Part shown: piece by piece, positions 56,370-64,000 of the stretch
Layout: the number at the start of each line of letters is the position of its first letter
Numbering within the stretch: position 1 is the stretch's first letter
Assembly (NCBI GenBank): GCA_026545765.1
Contig: CM048843.1
Span: 2,914,001 to 2,978,000, forward strand
Length of the DNA: 64,000 nt
Reading direction: 5' to 3'
DNA from: Plantago major
Lineage: Eukaryota; Streptophyta; Magnoliopsida; Lamiales; Plantaginaceae
The notes under the pieces: generated by a model
Seen by the model: the letters and a program-made list of their open reading frames with translations, nothing else
The model's database searches: none
Told to the model about the DNA's origin: nothing
Made by a program: the position numbers and the translations under genes

Positions 56370-58372
56370 TCAAAGACAATCTTGTAAGATCTCCTTGTAA
56401 ACAACATTCCTGGTATGACATGGCATTGTGCATTCTACTGTTGACGGTTTTATGTAGACCTTGATGGAATCTGATATCTTCACCCTTGACAACGCAACAT
56501 AGAATTGACCATGTGCGAAGACAGCATCTGGCAGATATATTCCGACTCTATCAAGTGTTTGACCCTGGGACTTGTTTATTGTCATCACGAAGCAAAGCCT
56601 CACTGGGAATTGGTTTCTTTTGAAGGGAATTGGACACTTGATTTTGTCTGAAGTTTGAAGTGGAATCCTCGGAATGACAACATGTGCTCCTTTATTCTCA
56701 CCAGAAGCAATCTGCACTCCTATTATGTTCTTGCCAAGCTGCCGAATAATCAATCTTGTTCCGTTGCAGAGTCCTTCTGAAGGGTTTATGTTTCACAACA
56801 ATATTATTGGGCAATTCAGCTTTAAGCGTAAGATATGAGGTGGCGATCCGCCATATACGTGTTATTCAAGAAGTCTGCATCGGCATTGCGGTGTTGGGTC
56901 GTTGGTTTGGTGCATCGATCAAATACTCTACTACTTGCCAAGGAAATCTCTCAATGAGTGCCTCATTTATCTCGTGGACGCAATCATTTTTGGGTGCAAG
57001 AATAGCCCTGTCCATTATTGAGAATGGGTCCGTGAAATATCTGTTGAAACTGGGGGAATACACTTGTAATTAATTCATCCAGCAGTTCTTCGTGATCCTT
57101 ATTTGATATGCACATGTGGTTTGGTAGGCAGATTTTATCCCCTGAAACCAACTCTTGGGTTCCAATCCCAACCCACATTAAGAAGTCCATGAAGATAGAG
57201 TCGTCACGGGCTCCCATATTCTCAACCATTTGAATCTTCTTGACCCATTGCCAGAGGTCCGACCTAATAAAGCAAGCATCTATATGATCTTGTTTTGTAC
57301 CCCGAACAACTATTGGTATCGTCTGCCTAAAGTCTCCACCGAATACAATGGTCTTTCCTCCAAATAGAATATCTTTTTTCTGTTAGGTCATGCAATAGTA
57401 AATCCAGAGTCTCAATCGCCCGACAATGTGCCATAGATGCTTCATCCCATATTATCAATTTAGAAGCTAGAATGAGCCGGGCATGCACGCTTTGCTTGCT
57501 TATTGAACACGTTATTGAGTCGTCAATTTCTGTGAAAGCTTGAACCTTGAGTGAGCAGTCCGCCCACCCGGTAATAATGATGCTGCCACCCCTGATGATG
57601 CAACTGCAAGAGCAATATCACCCTTTGATCGTACTGAAGCTAGTAGTGCACGGTACAAATAAGTCTTACCTGTCCCACCCGAGCCGTCAATAAAGAAGAA
57701 TCCTCCATTTTCCATGTTCAAGCTCGCCGTGATCCTGTCAAATGTTTCTTGCTGCCTATCATTCAATTGATTGGTTGATTGGATGTCATTGTGTGAGACT
57801 TGTATTATCCTTTCATGCTCGTATTCCCTGGCAAACACTTCCTCTTTTGTTGCCCCCACTTTGAATGATACCAAGTTGAATTCATCAATGTTGCGTCCAT
57901 TCTGTTGCATGCAAAGATCAATACTCTACAGAGCTTTTAGAAAAGCCTCATCCTCTGTTTGATTTTGATCCGTAAGATAGTCATCAGAAAGTTCCCTGCA
58001 AAAATCATTCCACAAACCTTGTGGATCAGATGGTGAATTATAAATAAGGATAGTTGCAAAGAGTCTCCTGAATGTATATGGCATTTGATAGGCTGCTGCT
58101 TCTTCCATGGAGCTTCTAATATATGTGTCCGACTGAAGTAATCCTCTCTCTAGTGCTACTTTACGGAAACTTCCGTATAACACCCCATTTACAGTTTTTA
58201 GAGAATCAAAGGAGGTTGGTGCCCTTACATTCTTCAACAGCACAGGTAGATAGTAGCTGTCCCCATCAGACGGGCTCACGTTTACCATTCTTCCGTGTTT
58301 TGTTTGACGGTTTGTGGTGGTCTCTTGTCTATAATGACGCATACAATACCTGGAGAGCGTATGCATGAACAT
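56370..58372 (-). pseudogene. Helitron helicase (PIF1-like, RepHel C-terminal part), broken
   Basis: Pieces in order on the minus strand: the segment between Rep and helicase (CMRHYRQETTTNRQTKHG, NSPSDPQGLWNDFCRELSDD) at 57926-58372; Walker A (FIDGSGGTGKTYLYRALL) and SSGVAASLLPGGRTAHSRF at 57512-57910; the segment ILAPKNDCVHEINEALIERF near 56866-57063; and the C-terminal helicase motif (FVMTINKSQGQTLDRVGIYL, QFYVALSRVK) at 56370-56753. This is the SF1B/PIF1 helicase that unwinds DNA during rolling-circle transposition. At least four frame breaks separate the pieces and the HUH endonuclease region is missing, so it is inactive. Confidence 0.9.
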
Positions 58373-58424
58373 TAAATGAGCTTAATGTGAACATGAAGCA
58401 AACGGGGTGAATGAAATTGCTTAC

Positions 58425-61400
58425 TAATCATGGTTCCCCTTGTCATTTTGCTGGGGAATTGTGCACGATGAAAGAAAGTAGGGTTCACATGCGAAAATTC
58501 GATTCCCTCATCACTTGACAAAAGGACCACGGTTCTTTCAGTGAGCTTCCACTGATAGTTGCTAGTTGTAAGTGGGTTCTTGTAAATCTTATTTGCAGGA
58601 GTGACAGTTGCATTTGACACACTATATGTTTCTCCAACTTCTAGAGAATCTAAAAAACTATCTATGTGATTGCCAAAGATGATGACATCCACAGTGTCCC
58701 CCTGGCATATGGAGTGATGCTTGGGGTTAATTACAAACATGGTGTATATTAATTTGATTTAATAATACATGAATACATACCGCTTCATCGACAAGAAACA
58801 ACTTCTGGAATCTCACTCCCTTCTTTCTGACTATGGGTTTTGATTTGGCCCGAACGTTGACTTTAGTCATCCACTGCTCTGTGGTTGGAGTAATATATTT
58901 AAGGGGTGTATTCACTTCCTTCATTTCTGTTGCGAATAAACAAAGACATTATGATTTAGTTCCAGAAATACCATGAAAATGTTCCCTAACATTCCCGTGT
59001 TGAGTCTGCGAACCATTATTTCTATGTGATGATGCAATAATTTATGCATGTCCGATGCGAGCATGAAAGAGAAATGAAGAAGTTGATGATCAGAACAGAA
59101 ATAAAATAGAGAGCTATGTTTCCGTGGAGTATGAGCAGCTATCAAACTAACTAATAGAGTTACATGATAGATTCCAACTGTCTTAAAGCATAACTGAAAT
59201 ATCTTAATATAAAGAAATGCACGGATATATAACCCAGAATAAGTAATTAGCTCAACTGTGCACACTTTGTATGACCTCTGCTTGCCTGTCTTTTAAAGTT
59301 GGTTGCAAGATTCGAGGTGATTGTAATGTGTATCACACAAATGTGGATATCACTGAATTGTAATTAATGCGAAACATATTTGTTACCTTTTTCATGCTCA
59401 TCATAACTGGTAGCCTCTTTCCTCTGTTTCGTCAAGCATTTTTTCCTTGGCTTAGAATCTCCAAGTGTACCTGCCAAGGTGAAATTGTATTTGTGTTTGT
59501 TCATCCCATCAATAATAAAGCAATCGGAAGTGATCAGATTCTCTCCAAAGCACGACCAAAGGGCTGTCTAAGTTGGACCTGTGGTGCTTTGAATCTATTA
59601 AAAATTAATTAATTTTAATCTTCGGGCACCCTTTTACCTTACATGTGAAGGGAAAGAAGAAGATAAATAAGACAAATAAAACATGGTTCCACTTTTCCCC
59701 TAATAAGATCAGTAAGCTCCTATGAGTCCATAGAACATTGATCGTCATGATGCCACATGCACTAAATTTGCTATTGTTTGTTCCTAATATACTCACAGCT
59801 CCTTATAGATGAGAAGCCATGGAACCCATCTAACATTGGGATGTAAGAATCTACCTGCTTACCGTGCACATATCCCCATGAATGATTGTGAAACTACAGA
59901 AAGGTTTACGTAGGGTGAATTTGATTGCTTACCCATGGCCCTCTTGTTTTCCGGCAACATTTTTTTGTTCGTTTTCTTGTGCTTTTTTGCATAAGCCGCT
60001 CCACGTCTGGGCTTTTTCTCTGGCGCGGTTCCTTTATGAGAATAAAACAATTTGGTAATGGTTATCTTTGTGTTGAATCAAAGTGCGAGAGTATGCTGTA
60101 AGATTTGAGAAATGAAAATGAATTTAAACTTTCAGCTTAGCACCTGCAGAAGCTCACTGATCCTGTGTCTAACATGGACCAAACCATCACACAAATGTGC
60201 AAAATATTCAGCGAAAACATTAACATGCTATAGACCTCATTAATAAAGTAACCAAGTAACTGAGTAAGCAAGGAAAGTAGATAAAAGACACACAATATGC
60301 ACTCAGAGATCAATGAAAGAGAGAATAAAAAAGTTAAAAAGAAGATGAGCATTTGAGTTGAATGCTGAACCTCAAATTCAAAAGAAAGACAGCTGCATTG
60401 CATAAAATAGAATTCGAAAGTTTAAGAAAGTGGTAAAACAACTCTAGAGCTTTTTGAAGAAGTCTTGGAACACTGTTGAAGCAGCATTAATACCAAATAA
60501 CCAATAAGATAGATCCGTCACGAACAGGCTAGTATTTTCAGCCTTCACCTCAACATTCAGCATGATGTATGTTCCTTCGAAATTAGGCTAAGTAATCAAC
60601 TTGTTTCAGAAAGTCATCTTTTAGCATTTGTATAAAATAAATTTGTAGAACATATGTCCACCATCACATATAAAAGAACCACAATACTATAAAATTTTAA
60701 CTCTATTATAAACACAGTTTTTTTACTATAACTCATTTCAAGTTTAATTACTATTAATCTGTTAATGTCCGGTCAATTAAATTTGCGATCCAAACCCTCT
60801 ATTTATTATTATAATTTAAAAGTAATTTATTATCAAATAAAAAATATAAAAAACTTCAGTGATAAATATGTTAATAGTTGGAACCACCCAAAACTACCAG
60901 GGTACTTATTTGTTTCAAAGCATCAAAGGAGACCAAACTGCAGTTAAAGCATAATTAACATCTTTTTGTACCCATATGAGATTGGGAAGCATAAGTTGCT
61001 CTTTTTTTTGTGGTCTTGCATCTCTATCCTAACCAAGAGTGACTAAATTGGTTTGTTTAGAGATAGCTCATGTTTGCAGGCTAACACAAACTAATCTAAT
61101 AGCCATGTCATACTAATGGGGACCTGGGAAGTATTTTTCCAATGACCGTGGTCCTAAACTTTTTTAGCAGGGAACAAAGAAAGTAACATTACATATCATC
61201 AGCCAATCCAGCAGTTAAGTTGCTAGTCCATGTGCAGTAATTTCATGAAGCTGATAATGGAAATTAACCATAGTCGGCTCATGAGTCATGACAGGTGCCT
61301 ACGTTCTCAACTCTCAACATAAGATCAGTCTATAAAACAAGCAGGGCATATCCTCTGGTTTAACCTGTTGTAAGATGATTAACCAACAGGCAACAGACTA

Positions 61401-62049
61401 ATTTTCCTGAAGCAGACAAGAACAGGCTAGATCTTAAAAGACCACTGTTTTGTTGTTCTTATAAATTATATTAACTACGCAACATGAGCGCAAAATCGCA
61501 ACATCTATCTGTATGTGGTACTTGATTTATGATGCACCTGAGCAAACTAAAGTCTCAGTAGGAAGCTTCTAATCTCCTAGATTTAAAGTATTGATTTATG
61601 ACATTCTCATATTCACTTATCATGGTCACAGAATCTAGACAGACTGAACATGACAAGACTCCATATATGAACTCATTCAATTGAATCATATGAATTTTCA
61701 TCCTCTCTTACATGAACAACAAATTCTTGCAATTAAAATATACAAAAAGCATTAAAGCCCGACGATCAGCAAGCTCGAAAACATTTGAGCATATAATGGG
61801 GCATGGATTCATTCAGACCCGGGAGATTTAATAACTCAAATTTGGTTCAGGAATTTAAACAAACACCTGGTGCACATGTGTGTCCATAAAACATGAATAT
61901 GATGGCTTTACGTGTGAAAACCCGTGCGAAAGATTAGAAGAGAGTGAATAATTCATGGTGCCCTACAATTCAATCTGCATAACAATTCAGAGATGGAAGA
62001 AAGGGGAAAACATACCAGTGGCAAACGCTTCAGCAGACAACGAAACCAT
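58425..62049 (-). CDS. RPA-like OB-fold gene carried by the Helitron, five exons
   Basis: Exons 62016-62049, 59933-60031, 59387-59470, 58781-58926 and 58425-58701 splice in consistent phase (1,1,1,0) with GT-AG borders. The product starts MVSLSAEAFAT, has a Lys/Arg-rich part (PEKKPRRGAAYAKKHKKTNK, SKPRKKCLTKQRKEA) that could be a nuclear localisation or DNA-contact region, then an OB fold of the replication protein A large-subunit type (PLKYITPTTEQWMTKVNVRA, FLVDEAGDTVDVIIFGN, ETYSVSNATVTPANKIY). RPA binds single-stranded DNA. Many plant Helitrons carry RPA-like genes. The reading frame is open across five exons although the neighbouring helicase is decayed. What follows exon 5 is unclear, and it may be C-terminally incomplete. 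Confidence 0.65.
60410..62015 (-). other. Long first intron of the Helitron RPA-like gene, no other gene seen
   Basis: AT-rich, with no reading frame I can support. It is counted as part of intron 1 (60032-62015) in the proposed model. Confidence 0.4.
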
Positions 62050-62376
62050 AAACACCTGGAACATACATGTATATATAAGCAATTAAGCATTGATGGAGAA
62101 ACAAGCGTTAAAACTTTTGAGCTCCCGCCAGTTTCTCCAGCTGTAAAGAGAGTCAAGAAGAAGATGGCATGACAAAGAAGATCGAGAGAGTCTCTATGAG
62201 AGTGGGAGCGCTTGTTCTTGAAAGCCACGAGATCCAAACGTTAACTGTTGTAGTTCCTACTTAATGGCAATTATGAAAATTCACGTTAAACACTACTTGA
62301 CAACTTTTATTTAGAAGGACAAATTGGTACATTCACTTGGTACCAAACCTTCAAAAGTTTACTCTCTTATAATAGA

Positions 62377-63608
62377 CTTATAATTATAATATATACTTTG
62401 AATAAGTATAAAGTGGCGTGTGAGTTGGCGCGTGGAGAAAGTTTCGCCGCTTCATAATCATCTCTTCCTTCGTACTCTAATGGAGGCTAGGCTCATCTGA
62501 GATCAGCTCCTCCAATACACCTTCCTTCTAACCCCAAACTACTAATCGAACTTTCCTCCCGCTCCATAATGTCTTCCGTTCATCCTCTGATTCTGCATTG
62601 GTGGCCTCACTGGAGCAGCCTGGAGGCAAGATGGTGGTGGAACTGGTTGGGGCTTTTAACGAGCTATAGGACAAGATGAAGCTCAGTAACACTTGCAACT
62701 CCAACTTGTTTCTCTTCTAAATCCTCAAGGCTCAAGCTCTCCATTCATTTGCTCCATAATTTGCCCCTTCTCTGATCTCCGCTCTCCCTAGCCCTGTCTC
62801 TTGCCCTAATTCTCGCCGATCTTCAGGTTTTCCAATGCTTTGTTGTTATTCGCTCTTCCCTTTAATTCAATTTCTTCAACATATATAAATCCATATCATC
62901 TGAACAACAATTCACTTTCAATTCTGGTTTTGAATTTAATCATTTTCCTTATTATTCCAATTCTATGATTGTGAAGTCGAATGCTCATCCTGTTGTTTGT
63001 AGTTAGCTTCTGATTGGGATAAATTTATACTGGAGTATAGCTTGAAGACTCCTCTACATTTATTTTGTTACATGTAAGGCTCATTGAAGCGAACGATTCT
63101 ATGTGATTTTGGAGTAGCTACATAGTGCCTTTCGCTGACGCAAGCTCCAAACAATCGGTATCTGACAAATTTGCTTCTAATTAATCCTTTTGTTTTAGAA
63201 ACAAATGATCGAATTGCCACTTAAACGAAGAACTTGATGTTATGCAATTGCATTTCACTTATTTTGTTGATCATGTATAAACTTGCATTTTGGATTACAC
63301 ATGTTTTCCTCATACAATTAAATTTTCAGAATCTCAATGGTGACATGTTACTTGTGCATCTTTTGCTCATTACTGATTTATGTTGATACTTTCTTTTGAA
63401 ATGACTAATTGTCAATGTTTTGCTCATGAATAAACTTGCATTTTGTGGATTACCCATACATTTCAGTACGTTAGTTGCACACATCTTCTACCCATTGCCC
63501 ATTTATATTAATGCTTCATGCCTTGCTTTTGAAATGAGTAATTGTCCAAGATCCTCTGTGTGAAAATTATAGATTCAAATGCTAATAGATATTTACTAAA
63601 CTTTGTTA
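62377..63608 (+). promoter_or_regulatory. Possible promoter, leader and first intron of the last gene
   Basis: A pyrimidine-rich tract at 62460-62826 looks like transcribed leader sequence. A good donor (CTTCAG|GTTTTCC) is at 62826/62827 and an acceptor (TTTGTTAG) ends at 63608, which would give a 782-bp intron. Short frames in the leader contain stops and no known motif. Confidence 0.35.
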
Positions 63609-63919
63609 GAGATTTGGTTTGCACAATGAATGAAGAAATGGAAGAAATGCAGAACAATGAAGAAGAATTGACAGAAGAGAAGAAGGACGAACTACGCGAC
63701 ATAAGATTCGGTGACTTCATCACAACGATCCGCACTAAAGCTCTGGAACACAGCGACCTACCACACTGGAACAAAGCTCTTGAGCGGGAAGGTTTGAAAG
63801 CTGTGGAACACGTAGACCATGCACACCAGATCACAAATTGTACAAACCACAGTACAATTAGGGTTCATCCTAATCCATCCAACTCAGCTCAATTCTGGAA
63901 AGATCCATTTGTTACCTAG
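63542..63919 (+). CDS. Open frame of unknown function near the right edge
   Basis: 125 codons from the first Met, or 96 from the more likely start MNEEMEEMQNNEEELTEEKK at 63629-63631 just after a possible splice acceptor. The sequence is acidic and probably helical at first, followed by FGDFITTIRTKALEHSDLPH and a His/Asn-rich end. No recognised domain. It might be an exon of a longer host gene continuing past the window, since TAG at 63917-63919 is followed by only 80 bases. Confidence 0.4.
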   Translation: MSKILCVKIIDSNANRYLLNFVRDLVCTMNEEMEEMQNNEEELTEEKKDELRDIRFGDFITTIRTKALEHSDLPHWNKALEREGLKAVEHVDHAHQITNCTNHSTIRVHPNPSNSAQFWKDPFVT

Positions 63920-64000
63920 TCAATTTACCTTGAGGTTTTACAGTCCTCATGCTTATGCCTTATATGGCACTTGTAATTTTTATTTTTATCTAGGTTTTAG

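Larger units (their letters stand above)
55682..62376 (-). mobile_element. Helitron, minus strand, with helicase and RPA-like genes
   Basis: The 3' end is clear. On the minus strand it is a hairpin with 9-base arms, seven bases, then CTAG, followed by T. This is the Helitron terminus with its A/T target. The proposed 5' end is TCTATTATAAGAG on the minus strand at 62376. It starts with TC as required, but the preceding host base is G rather than A, so this end is less sure. Gene order on the minus strand is an RPA-like OB-fold gene then the Helitron helicase. The Rep (HUH nuclease) part is not recognised, and the helicase frame is broken, so this is an old non-autonomous copy. Confidence 0.82.

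Overview
The window is nuclear DNA from a flowering plant, most likely a eudicot. The evidence is short GT-AG introns, a membrane-anchored ubiquitin-fold (MUB) gene, a FANTASTIC FOUR (FAF) type gene, and the mix of copia, Mutator (MULE), PIF/Harbinger, hAT, CACTA and Helitron elements. Species and chromosome cannot be read from it. Host genes are few and mobile elements fill most of the space.

Layout. 1-6.75 kb: a broken minus-strand Ty1/copia element whose right LTR runs straight into a FAF-like coding sequence and supplies its ATG, then a CACTA-type element and a second copia LTR remnant. 6.75-13 kb: AT-rich DNA with two clean hAT elements, each with an exact 8-bp target-site duplication (TSD). 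13.05-16.36 kb: an intact three-exon MUB gene ending in a CaaX box.

14.1-48.2 kb is a direct tandem duplication. Copy A (about 14140-34195) and copy B (about 34712-48195) each hold MUB exons 2 and 3 and two minus-strand genes for related small proteins of about 82-86 residues. Copy B lacks MUB exon 1 because the breakpoint lies in intron 1. Each copy gained its own insertions afterwards, so the other copy often shows the empty site. The best case is a PIF/Harbinger transposon in copy A (23234-33525, TSD TTA, empty site intact in B). It holds a hAT-related fragment and a 6.1-kb MULE (27405-33495, 240-bp TIRs, exact 9-bp TSD). The MULE carries a multi-exon transposase and, convergent to it from the other TIR, an intact zf-GRF/coiled-coil/transmembrane protein gene. 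This recalls the mudrA/mudrB layout of maize MuDR with an unrelated second protein, and is the most interesting system here.

48.2-55.6 kb: a possible LTR-like stretch, a small multi-exon gene of unknown function, a GC-rich tandem repeat array attached to a PB1-like reading frame, and a probable solo LTR. 55.68-62.38 kb: a minus-strand Helitron with a clear 3' hairpin and CTAG end, helicase remnants and a spliced RPA-like OB-fold gene. 62.4-64 kb: a possible host gene of unknown function that may run off the window.

Functionally, the host genes suggest ubiquitin-fold signalling at the plasma membrane (MUB), meristem or growth regulation (FAF, truncated) and an unrecognised small-protein family kept in four copies.
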